NCBI RefSeq assembly: GCF_039522585.1
Contig: NZ_BAAADR010000045.1
Length of the DNA stretch: 64,000 bases
Source of the DNA: Bisbaumannia salifodinae
GTDB taxonomy: Bacteria; Pseudomonadota; Gammaproteobacteria; Pseudomonadales; Halomonadaceae
Direction: 5' to 3' (one strand)
How positions within the stretch are numbered: position 1 is the first letter of the stretch; every line of letters starts with the position of its first letter. The notes under the pieces are model-generated. The model saw nothing but the letters and a program-made list of their open reading frames with translations. It was not told where the DNA came from and searched no databases. Position numbers and translations under genes: made by a program. Below, in pieces: positions 57,644 through 64,000 of the stretch.

Positions 57644-57988
57644 ATGGCCGAACCCAGCACCGCCACTGCCGCCGGCACCGCCACCGTCACCGCCGCCCTG
57701 ATCGGGCTACTGCCCGGCATCGATGCCAACGCCGTGGTCGGCGCTTTCTGCGGCGCCGCCCTCTTCGTGATCAGCGCCAAGGATCTCGGCCTCTTCGAGC
57801 GCCTGGCCTACCTGGTCATCTCGTTTCTGATCGGCTACTTAGGAGGGCCCGCCATGCTCGGCGGCATGATCGACCACTCCTCCGTCGCCGCCTTTATCGC
57901 GTCCGCTGTCACCATCACCGCCGGGCTACGACTGATCGAGGGCGCCAAGACCCTCGACCTCCGCGCCTGGCTAGGAGGGAGGAAGTGA
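57644..57988 (+). CDS. holin-like membrane protein, 114 aa
   Basis: Three hydrophobic segments (TAALIGLLPGIDANAVVGAFCGAALFV; LAYLVISFLIGYLGGPAML; SSVAAFIASAVTITAGLRL) suggest a three-helix holin, placed where P2 carries its lysis genes. Overlaps the next gene by 4 nt. Confidence 0.8.
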   Translation: MAEPSTATAAGTATVTAALIGLLPGIDANAVVGAFCGAALFVISAKDLGLFERLAYLVISFLIGYLGGPAMLGGMIDHSSVAAFIASAVTITAGLRLIEGAKTLDLRAWLGGRK

Positions 57989-58251
57989 CTATCGCCGAGA
58001 CCACCGCGCTGATCGCTACCCTGGTGATCATCCTGCGCCTGCTCACCTATCGCCGGCGGGGGAGCCGTTACCGTCCCGTTTTCGGCGTCATCGCCTGGGT
58101 GGCCATCACCGCCTGCACCCTCCTCGCCGCCAGGATCGTGACCACTGGCGTGCCCGCCGCCGCCGGCCTGGCCCTGGTGCTGGTGGCCATCGCCGCCCTG
58201 CTGCTGCGCTGCCGGGGCGACCTCGCCCACCTACTCCGCTGGAGGCACTGA
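57985..58251 (+). CDS. second holin-like protein (3TM holin family), 88 aa
   Basis: GTG start at 57985 preceded by GGAGG. Three hydrophobic segments (ETTALIATLVIILRLLTY, FGVIAWVAITACTLLAARI, AAGLALVLVAIAALLL) with RRRGSRYRP between them match the putative 3TM holin family of P2-like phages. Two adjacent holin-type proteins may act as holin and antiholin. Confidence 0.8.
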   Translation: MTIAETTALIATLVIILRLLTYRRRGSRYRPVFGVIAWVAITACTLLAARIVTTGVPAAAGLALVLVAIAALLLRCRGDLAHLLRWRH

Positions 58252-58823
58252 TGCGCCACTACGCCGCCCTGCAGGAAAAGAGCCTGTTCATCTCCGCCGG
58301 CCATAGCGACAGCGACCCCGGCGCCGTCGGCCACGGCCGCACCGAGGCCGATATCGTCCTCGAGTTTCGCGACCTGCTCGCCGACTACCTGCGCGCCCGG
58401 GTCATCTTCGACAAGGACGGCGCCCCGGGGCAGAACCTGCCACTGCGCGACGCCATCGGCGCCGCCAAGGCCCACGACCTGGCCGTCGAGTTTCACTGCA
58501 ACGCCGCCGCCAGCCCCGCCGCCACCGGCGTCGAGACCCTCAGCCACGGCCACCACTACCCGCTGGGCAATGCCCTCTGCCGGGCCATCGCCGACACCCT
58601 GGGTATCGCCAACCGCGGCGCCAAGGGCGAGGCCTCCGGCCAGCACAGCCGCCTGGCCTTTGTCAGCCAGGGCGGCGGGCTGATCGTCGAGCTGTTCTTC
58701 GTCAGCAACAAGCACGACCTGGCCAAGTACATCGCCAACCGGGGCCGCCTGGTCGCCGCCATCGGCGACGTCCTGGTCAACGCCATCTGCCAGGACATCG
58801 AGCCGGAGGTTCACGCCGCATGA
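58251..58823 (+). CDS. N-acetylmuramoyl-L-alanine amidase (endolysin)
   Basis: A 190-residue Amidase_3-type enzyme: FISAGHSDSDPGAVGHGRTEADIVLEF (zinc His and Glu), AVEFHCNAA and IVELFFVSNKHDLAKY. It cuts the peptide stem from peptidoglycan. Unlike the prophage 1 lysozyme it is the only endolysin of the P2-like module. No signal peptide. Confidence 0.93.
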   Translation: MRHYAALQEKSLFISAGHSDSDPGAVGHGRTEADIVLEFRDLLADYLRARVIFDKDGAPGQNLPLRDAIGAAKAHDLAVEFHCNAAASPAATGVETLSHGHHYPLGNALCRAIADTLGIANRGAKGEASGQHSRLAFVSQGGGLIVELFFVSNKHDLAKYIANRGRLVAAIGDVLVNAICQDIEPEVHAA

Positions 58824-59191
58824 CCCGCGCCCGCCTCGCCGGCCTCACCCTGCTGCTGGTGGCCACCGCCGCCGGCAGCTGGCAGGCCCGCGGCTGGCTG
58901 GAGGACAGCCAGCGCCTCACCGCCGAACGGGCCGCCCAGCAGGCCATCGACGCCGCGCTCGCCCGGGAATCACGCATCGCCCACGCCGTCGAGGCGCGCC
59001 TGGCCGAGCTCGACGCCAACGAACGCATTATCGATCGAGGGATCATTCGTGAAGTGCAGAAGCCGATCTATCAGCGCGTTTGCCTTGGCGACGACGCTAT
59101 CCGCCTGCTCAACGACGCCGCCGCCGGGCGCCGACCCGATCCAGCAGGGCCTGCTGCGCCCCTGCCCCGCGACCCTGCCGGCACTGACTGA
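58820..59191 (+). CDS. lysB: i-spanin (LysB/Rz-like)
   Basis: A 123-residue protein with one N-terminal membrane helix (LAGLTLLLVATAAGSWQARGW) and a coiled-coil periplasmic part (RLTAERAAQQAIDAALARESRIAHAVEARL). It embeds the start of lysC in a second frame, the standard spanin arrangement. Joins inner and outer membrane during lysis. Confidence 0.88.
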   Translation: MTRARLAGLTLLLVATAAGSWQARGWLEDSQRLTAERAAQQAIDAALARESRIAHAVEARLAELDANERIIDRGIIREVQKPIYQRVCLGDDAIRLLNDAAAGRRPDPAGPAAPLPRDPAGTD

Positions 59192-59300
59192 CGGCACCGG
59201 ACAGGACGTCGCTCTCACCCTGGCCCGTTGGGCCCGCCAGTATCACGACTGCGCCACACGCCACAACGGCCTGGTCGAGCTGCTCGAGGCCCGCCCATGA
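59049..59300 (+). CDS. lysC: o-spanin lipoprotein (LysC/Rz1-like), nested in lysB
   Basis: GTG start at 59049 inside lysB in another frame. Lipobox LATTLSACS gives an outer-membrane lipoprotein; a Pro-rich stretch (STTPPPGADP) follows the lipidated Cys. The 83 residues end in a 4-nt overlap with R. Nested o-spanin genes are characteristic of P2 LysB/LysC. Confidence 0.85.
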   Translation: MKCRSRSISAFALATTLSACSTTPPPGADPIQQGLLRPCPATLPALTDGTGQDVALTLARWARQYHDCATRHNGLVELLEARP

Positions 59301-59800
59301 AGAAGTTGCACCTGCTGCGACAGCGGCTGATCGGCGCTGTCCCCTCGCTGGCCCGGGATCCAGACCGGCTGCTCACCTTCGTCGAGGAAGGCAGCATCGA
59401 GTTTCGCCGCGGCCGCAACCTGTCCCATGAGTACCAGTACGCCGCCCAGTTGGTCCTGACCGACTTCGGCGACGACCTGGACACGGTGATGGTGCCGCTG
59501 TTGCAGTGGCTCGCCGAGTACCAGCCCGATGCGGAGCCCGGCGAGGCCGTCAGCTTCGAGGCCGAGATCCTCAGCAACCGCTCGGTGGACCTCGCCCTGC
59601 GCGTGCGGCTCACCGAGCGCGTCATCGCCAAGGTGGACTGCGAGGCGGGCACCATTCGAGTCGATCGTGCCCTGCCCCGCTTCGAGCTCGATGCCTGCCC
59701 GGTGACGCAGCATTGGCAGCTGCTGATCCGCGACACCAATACCGACGACGACTACACCCTGGCGTCTGAATGGGGGGAAGTGGACTCCGATGGCGGATGA
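59297..59800 (+). CDS. R: P2 gpR-like tail completion protein
   Basis: A 167-residue protein from ATG at 59297: KKLHLLRQRLIGAVPSLARDPDRLLTFVEEGSIEFRRG and the later ASEWGEVDSDGG end are typical of gpR. Needed with gpS to finish the tail tube. Start is coupled to lysC by ATGA; its end overlaps S by 11 nt. Confidence 0.93.
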   Translation: MKKLHLLRQRLIGAVPSLARDPDRLLTFVEEGSIEFRRGRNLSHEYQYAAQLVLTDFGDDLDTVMVPLLQWLAEYQPDAEPGEAVSFEAEILSNRSVDLALRVRLTERVIAKVDCEAGTIRVDRALPRFELDACPVTQHWQLLIRDTNTDDDYTLASEWGEVDSDGG

Positions 59801-60248
59801 CCTGCAGGCCCTGGAGGACTGGGTCGCCCCGCTACTGGCCCGGCTCGACGCCAAGGAGCGCCGCCGACTGGCGCGCTCCGTCGCCCGCGACCTGCGCCGC
59901 AGCCAACGCGAACGCATCCGGGCGCAGACCAACCCCGACGGCACGCCCTACGCCCCGCGCAAGCCCCAGAAGTGGCGGGCACGCCAGGGTGGCATCCGTC
60001 GCCGGGCCATGTTCGGCAAGCTCTCTAACGTCAAGTGGCTCAAGGCCACCGCACGCGGCGATACCGCCGTGGTGGGCTTCTTCGGCAGCGTCGCCCGGCT
60101 CGCCAAGACCCACCAGTACGGCCTCCGCGATCGCGTCGGCCGTGACGGCCCGACCATCGAGTATCCCCAGCGCGAGTTGCTCGGCTTCACCGAGGCCGAC
60201 CGTCGGCTGATCTTCGACTCGCTGCTGACCCACCTGGACCCGGTGTAA
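59790..60248 (+). CDS. S: P2 gpS-like tail completion protein
   Basis: A 152-residue protein with the gpS pattern: DDLQALEDWVAPLLARLDAKERRRLARSVARDLRRSQRERIRAQTNPDGTPYAPRK and HQYGLRDRV. Its stop codon lies inside the operator at 60242-60265, so the V promoter starts at the end of S. Confidence 0.92.
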   Translation: MADDLQALEDWVAPLLARLDAKERRRLARSVARDLRRSQRERIRAQTNPDGTPYAPRKPQKWRARQGGIRRRAMFGKLSNVKWLKATARGDTAVVGFFGSVARLAKTHQYGLRDRVGRDGPTIEYPQRELLGFTEADRRLIFDSLLTHLDPV

Positions 60249-60265
60249 GTCCCTCGACTCACACC
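60242..60265 (+). promoter_or_regulatory. late-activator site before V
   Basis: GGTGTAAGT-N6-ACTCACACC, the same 24-bp dyad as at 54148-54171 in the opposite sense. It ends 44 nt before the V start, exactly the spacing of the other copy to the P start. The V gene has no clear ribosome-binding site. Confidence 0.75.
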
Positions 60266-60309
60266 CGCCCCCACTTCGCCTGCCAATGCCGCCGCAGCAC
60301 GATAGCGGC

Positions 60310-60861
60310 ATGACTATCACCGAGCTCCTCCGCCTGATTCACAACCTGATCCGCACCGGGACCATCGCCGCGGTGGATCATCAGGCGGCGCGCGTGCGCG
60401 TGAAATCCGGCGAGCTGCTGACCGACTGGCTGCCCTGGATCGAAGGCCGCGCCGGCACCACCCGGGACTGGAACCCGCCCACTGAAGGCGAGCAGGTCGT
60501 GGTGTTTTCGCCCGGCGGCGATCCCGCGGCCGGGGTAGTGCTGACCGGGCTGTTTTCCGATGCCCACCCCGCCCCGACGGCGCTACCCGAGCTCTGCCGG
60601 CGCATCTTCCCCGACGCTGCCCTGTTCGAGTACGACCACAAGACCAGCGTGCTTCGAATCAAGCTGCCCGGTCGTATCGAGATCGAGGCCCCGGGCGGCA
60701 CCTCCTGGCTCGGCAACATCGCTCACCAGGGCGATATGGCCCGCCAAGGTAGCTACGCCCAGGCCGGCGGTGAGCTGACCCATAACGGCACCAATATCGG
60801 CGACACCCATAAGCACGGCGGCGTGGTACCCGGTGATGGCCAGAGTGGAGGGCCCGTCTAA
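60310..60861 (+). CDS. V: P2 gpV-like baseplate spike
   Basis: A 183-residue protein, start 60310 (MTITELLRLIHNLIRTGTIAAVDHQAARVRV). The OB-like N-terminus and the C-terminal needle with EAPGGTSWLGNIAHQGDMARQGSYAQAGGELTHNGTNIGDTHKHGG match gpV, the membrane-piercing spike whose tip binds iron through THKH histidines. Confidence 0.94.
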   Translation: MTITELLRLIHNLIRTGTIAAVDHQAARVRVKSGELLTDWLPWIEGRAGTTRDWNPPTEGEQVVVFSPGGDPAAGVVLTGLFSDAHPAPTALPELCRRIFPDAALFEYDHKTSVLRIKLPGRIEIEAPGGTSWLGNIAHQGDMARQGSYAQAGGELTHNGTNIGDTHKHGGVVPGDGQSGGPV

Positions 60862-61202
60862 TGTCCGGCATGAATGCCACCAGCGGTCGCGCCCTGGATC
60901 GCCTCGAGCATATCCGTCAGAGCGTGAGCGACATCCTCACCACGCCGATCGGCTCGCGGGTCATGCGTCGCGACTACGGCTCGCTGCTGCCCGAGCTGAT
61001 CGACCAGCCCCTCAACGAAGCCACGGCACTGCGCGCCTACTCGGCGGCCGTCGTCGCGCTCATGAAATGGGAACCGCGGATCCGCGTGCAGCAGATCACC
61101 CGCCAGGTCTCCACCGAGCGCCCGGGGCGTCTCGACCTCGCCATCGTCGCTCGCCTCATCGACTCCGGTGAAACCGTCTCCTTCGAGGTTCCGATCACAT
61201 GA
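60861..61202 (+). CDS. W: P2 gpW-like baseplate protein
   Basis: A 113-residue gp25-like protein: GRALDRLEHIRQSVSDILTTPIGSRVMRRDYGSLLPELIDQPLNEAT. It forms the baseplate wedge with J and I. Overlaps V by 1 nt and J by 4 nt. Confidence 0.95.
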   Translation: MSGMNATSGRALDRLEHIRQSVSDILTTPIGSRVMRRDYGSLLPELIDQPLNEATALRAYSAAVVALMKWEPRIRVQQITRQVSTERPGRLDLAIVARLIDSGETVSFEVPIT

Positions 61203-62116
61203 CCGGCACCATCGACCTGTCGCAGCTCCCCGCGCCCGACGTCGTCGAGGAACTCGACTACGAGGCCATCCTCGCCGAGCGCAAGGAGCGGCTGCTCGAC
61301 CTGGTCGGCGAGAGCCGGCGCGCCGAGGTGGAAGCCACCCTCGCGCTGGAAAGCGAGCCGCTCACCAAGCTGTTGGAAGAGAACGCCTATCGCGAGCTGC
61401 ACTGGCGGCAGCGGGTCAACGAAGCCGCCCGGGCGGTGATGATCGCCCACGCGCGCAACGGCGACCTCGACAACCTGGTCGCCAACTTCAACGTCAAGCG
61501 GCTGACCGTCGATCCCGGCGACTCGACGGCCGTGCCGCCAGTGCCGCCGACCCTGGAGCCGGACGATGACCTGCGCCTGCGCGGCCCCGAGGCCTTCGAG
61601 GGGCTAAGCGTCGCTGGCCCCACCCGCGCCTACGAGTTCTACGCGCGATCCGCCGACGGCCGTGTGGCCGATGCCAGGGCCATCTCCCCCGAGCCCTGCG
61701 AAGCGCTCGTCACCGTGCTCTCCCGGCTGGGAAACGGCGAGGCCCCACAGGACCTGCTCGATATCGTCGAGGCCGCCCTCACACCCGAGGACGTTCGCCC
61801 CGTCGGCGATCGCGTCACGGTCCAGTCGGCCGCCATCACCGAGTTCGCCATCCAGGCAGTGCTGCACCTGCACGCCGGCCACGGCCCCGAACAGGAGCTG
61901 ATCCTGGACGCGGCCCAGCGCCGTGCCGACGACTATGCCGCCGCCCTGCTCAAGCTGGGCCGCAGCGTCTACCGGGACGCCATCGAGGCGGCACTGCATG
62001 TGGAGGGCGTGATGCACGTCGAGCTGATCTCGCCGGCCAGCCATATCCTGCTCGATCTCACCCAGGCCGCCTACTGCAACGGCATTGACGTCACGCTGGG
62101 AGGCATCGATGGCTAA
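61199..62116 (+). CDS. J: P2 gpJ-like baseplate protein
   Basis: A 305-residue wedge protein: SQLPAPDVVEELDYEAILAERKERLLDL start, LLEENAYRELHWRQRVNEAARAVMIAHARNGDLDNLVANFNVKRL and the later ARSADGRVADARAISPEPCEA match gpJ. Overlaps I by 8 nt. Confidence 0.95.
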   Translation: MTGTIDLSQLPAPDVVEELDYEAILAERKERLLDLVGESRRAEVEATLALESEPLTKLLEENAYRELHWRQRVNEAARAVMIAHARNGDLDNLVANFNVKRLTVDPGDSTAVPPVPPTLEPDDDLRLRGPEAFEGLSVAGPTRAYEFYARSADGRVADARAISPEPCEALVTVLSRLGNGEAPQDLLDIVEAALTPEDVRPVGDRVTVQSAAITEFAIQAVLHLHAGHGPEQELILDAAQRRADDYAAALLKLGRSVYRDAIEAALHVEGVMHVELISPASHILLDLTQAAYCNGIDVTLGGIDG

Positions 62117-62735
62117 GGCGTTATCGCTGTTGCCACCCAACGCCACCGTCCTGGAACGCTCGTCCGCCCAGGCGCTGGCGGAAATCGAGCGGGTTCCGGT
62201 ACCGCTGCGCGACCTCTGGCATCCGGACCGCTGCCCGGTCGCCCTTCTGCCCTATCTGGCCTGGGCGTTCTCGGTGGATCGCTGGGATCCCGACTGGCCG
62301 GAGGCCGCCAAGCGCTCGGTGATCCGCAGCTCCTACTTTGTCCACCGGAAGAAAGGCACGATCTCGGCGCTACGCCGTGTCGTCGAGCCGCTCGGCTACC
62401 TACTGGAAGTCTCGGAGTGGTGGCAAACCCAACCGCCTGGCCCGCGCGGCACCTTCACCTTGCGCATCGGCGTGCTCGACCAGGGCATCACCGAGGCGAT
62501 GTTCATCGAGCTCGAGCGGCTCATCGCCGAGGCGAAACCGCTCACGCGGCATATCACCGGCCTCGACATCACCCTGAGCAGCGCCCTGACCGCCCACGTC
62601 GGCGTGGCCATCAACGATGGCGACGAACTCGACGTGCTGCCCTGGGAGTCGCCCGACATCGACGTGATCTGCCGCACGCGGCAGGCCCTGGCCATCACCT
62701 CCCACGACACGATGGATATCCACCTGCATGATTGA
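62109..62735 (+). CDS. I: P2 gpI-like baseplate protein
   Basis: A 208-residue protein, start 62109. SSAQALAEIERVPVPLRDLWHPDRCPVALLPYLAWAFSVDRWDPDWPE and the following RSSYFVHRKKGTISALRRV are the gpI signature. It connects baseplate and fibre. Overlaps H by 8 nt. Confidence 0.95.
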   Translation: MAKALSLLPPNATVLERSSAQALAEIERVPVPLRDLWHPDRCPVALLPYLAWAFSVDRWDPDWPEAAKRSVIRSSYFVHRKKGTISALRRVVEPLGYLLEVSEWWQTQPPGPRGTFTLRIGVLDQGITEAMFIELERLIAEAKPLTRHITGLDITLSSALTAHVGVAINDGDELDVLPWESPDIDVICRTRQALAITSHDTMDIHLHD

Positions 62736-63912
62736 CCAGAACTCCACCTTCGGCGGTTTTCTCACCGACGTCGGCGAGGCCAAGCAGGCCAACGCCAACG
62801 CCCTCGGCCAGCCCTGGAAGCTCACCCACATGCTGCTGGGCGACGCTAACGGTACCGATCCGGTGCCGCAGCCCGACCAGACCACGTTAATCAACCAGGT
62901 GTACCGCGCCGCCATCAACCAGCTCTCCGTCGACCCGGCCAACCCAGCGATCCTGATCGCCGAGCTCGTGCTACCACCCAACGTCGGCGGCTGGTGGATC
63001 CGCGAGCTCGGCCTTGAGGACGAGGACGGAGACTTCGTCGCGGTGGCCAACTGCCCACCCAGCTACAAGCCCCTGCTTGCCCAGGGCAGCGGCCGAAATC
63101 AGGTGGTGCGTATGCACCTCATCGTCAGCAACACGGCCAACGTGGAACTGAAGATTGATCCCAGCGTGGTGCTGGCCACGCGGCAGTATGCGGATGACGG
63201 CGACGCCGCTGTCCGGGCAACGACACAGTTCGCGACCTATGACCCCACCCGGATCTACACCACTGGCGAGGTGGTGCGCGGCAGCAACGGTGCCTTTTAC
63301 GAGTTCTACGACCGGGACCAAGTCGGCACTGTCCAGGGCGTCGATCCGACGAACCCCGCCAATCGCCCGCATATCTGGATGGAGTGGGATGGCGTAAAGC
63401 CGGGTGCGACCATCGAGTGGCGCTCGGAGACCCTGCCCGAGGGTTATATCGAAAACGATGGCTCCGAGGTGAGCCGTGGCGACTACCGGCGCGTCTTCTC
63501 TGCGATCGGGACGCTCTACGGAGCTGGGGATGGGAACACGACCTTCCAGTTGCCGGATGACCGGGGCGAGTTCAAGCGGGGCTGGGATCACGGCAGGGGT
63601 ATCGATTCAGGTCGACAGCTGGGCTCTCACCAACTCGATGCGTTTCAAGATCACTTTCATTATCTTCCCACGACAACAGGTTCGGGCGGCAATTCCATAG
63701 AGGGAGATGTTAATGCCGCATTTTATGATCATGAATACCCGAGCGGCGCAATAAGAGACCCAAGAGCGGGGGGTGGGGGAGATAACAACGGTGTTGCCGC
63801 GGGTGTATATCTCCGAACGTACTATGCCAGCTCCATAGCTCCATCTAACTGGAAAATCGCTTCCGAGACCCGACCCCGTAACAACGCCGTTATCTACCTG
63901 ACCAAGATCTAG
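62728..63912 (+). CDS. H: P2 gpH-like tail fibre with collar domain
   Basis: A 394-residue fibre, shorter than P2 gpH. The N-terminus (FGGFLTDVGEAKQANANALGQPWKLTHMLLGDANG, GGWWIRELGLEDEDGDFVAVANCPPSYKPLLAQGSGRNQ) is the conserved attachment part. A tail-collar segment (AIGTLYGAGDGNTTFQLPDDRGEFKRGWDHG) comes next. The last 80 codons are AT-richer, so the tip seems exchanged. Confidence 0.92.
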   Translation: MIDQNSTFGGFLTDVGEAKQANANALGQPWKLTHMLLGDANGTDPVPQPDQTTLINQVYRAAINQLSVDPANPAILIAELVLPPNVGGWWIRELGLEDEDGDFVAVANCPPSYKPLLAQGSGRNQVVRMHLIVSNTANVELKIDPSVVLATRQYADDGDAAVRATTQFATYDPTRIYTTGEVVRGSNGAFYEFYDRDQVGTVQGVDPTNPANRPHIWMEWDGVKPGATIEWRSETLPEGYIENDGSEVSRGDYRRVFSAIGTLYGAGDGNTTFQLPDDRGEFKRGWDHGRGIDSGRQLGSHQLDAFQDHFHYLPTTTGSGGNSIEGDVNAAFYDHEYPSGAIRDPRAGGGGDNNGVAAGVYLRTYYASSIAPSNWKIASETRPRNNAVIYLTKI

Positions 63913-63921
63913 GAGCCTGCC

Positions 63922-64000
63922 ATGCGTATCTGGGACATCCACCCTATTGATGGCACCGTTATCGATCCCGCCGGCCGCGAGGCGCCTACCGATCCGATGA
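63922..64000 (+). CDS. tail fibre assembly/associated protein, cut by the window end
   Basis: ATG at 63922, 9 nt after H, preceded by AGGAGCC. Only 26 codons are visible (MRIWDIHPIDGTVIDPAGRE). In P2 the next gene is G, the fibre-assembly chaperone; here the identity is positional inference. Confidence 0.5.
   Translation, partial: MRIWDIHPIDGTVIDPAGREAPTDPM

Noticed and set aside
1..64000. An integrase gene in the window
   Set aside because: No tyrosine or serine recombinase motif found in any frame; it must lie outside if the prophages are intact.

Overview
The window is almost entirely prophage DNA in a GC-rich bacterium. Dense GC-rich codon use, a P2-type myovirus module and a lambda-style podovirus module suggest a gammaproteobacterium. 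Halomonadaceae is my best guess, but that is inference: no host housekeeping gene is visible.

Prophage 1 (from before base 1 to about 49626) is a temperate podovirus with a lambda-like plan. A leftward early operon (53-7389) carries a methyltransferase, SSB, a recombination-associated protein, many small ATGA-coupled genes and an HNH endonuclease. It starts at promoter PL (7607-7635), which is covered by repressor operators. The immunity region (7666-9128) has a LexA-type CI repressor (minus), a Cro-like protein (plus) and three operators spaced 24 bp apart. Its two divergent promoters share one palindromic -35 hexamer. Rightward early genes follow: CII-like, an O-like initiator with iterons inside its gene, a T7-type primase-helicase interrupted by an intein, NinB, a DUF1364 protein, a RuvC-like resolvase and a phosphoesterase. 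At 18001-18977 lies a small accessory locus with a strong promoter, two small unknown proteins, two hairpins resembling type I-F CRISPR repeats and an HTH gene. Two tRNA genes, lysis genes, packaging, capsid, tail and a 2043-residue internal virion protein follow up to 47574. A small leftward moron-like operon (membrane protein, signal-anchored protein, lipoprotein, SLOG protein) ends at the attachment site, a 55-bp 3' copy of tRNA-Leu(UAG) at 49572-49626.

A noncoding stretch (49627-50365) holds a 306-bp segment bounded by perfect 22-bp inverted repeats and filled with AAAGGTAA-type motifs.

Prophage 2 (about 50079 to beyond the window end) is the late half of a P2-like myovirus in P2 order: Dam, Q, P | O, N, M, L, X, two holin-like proteins, amidase, LysB/LysC, R, S, V, W, J, I, H and the start of a tail-fibre-assembly gene. 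Its integrase, repressor and replication genes are absent to its left, where P2 would carry them. A conserved 24-bp dyad precedes the P/O and V transcription units.

No integrase gene is in the window, so the ends of both prophages are only partly defined.
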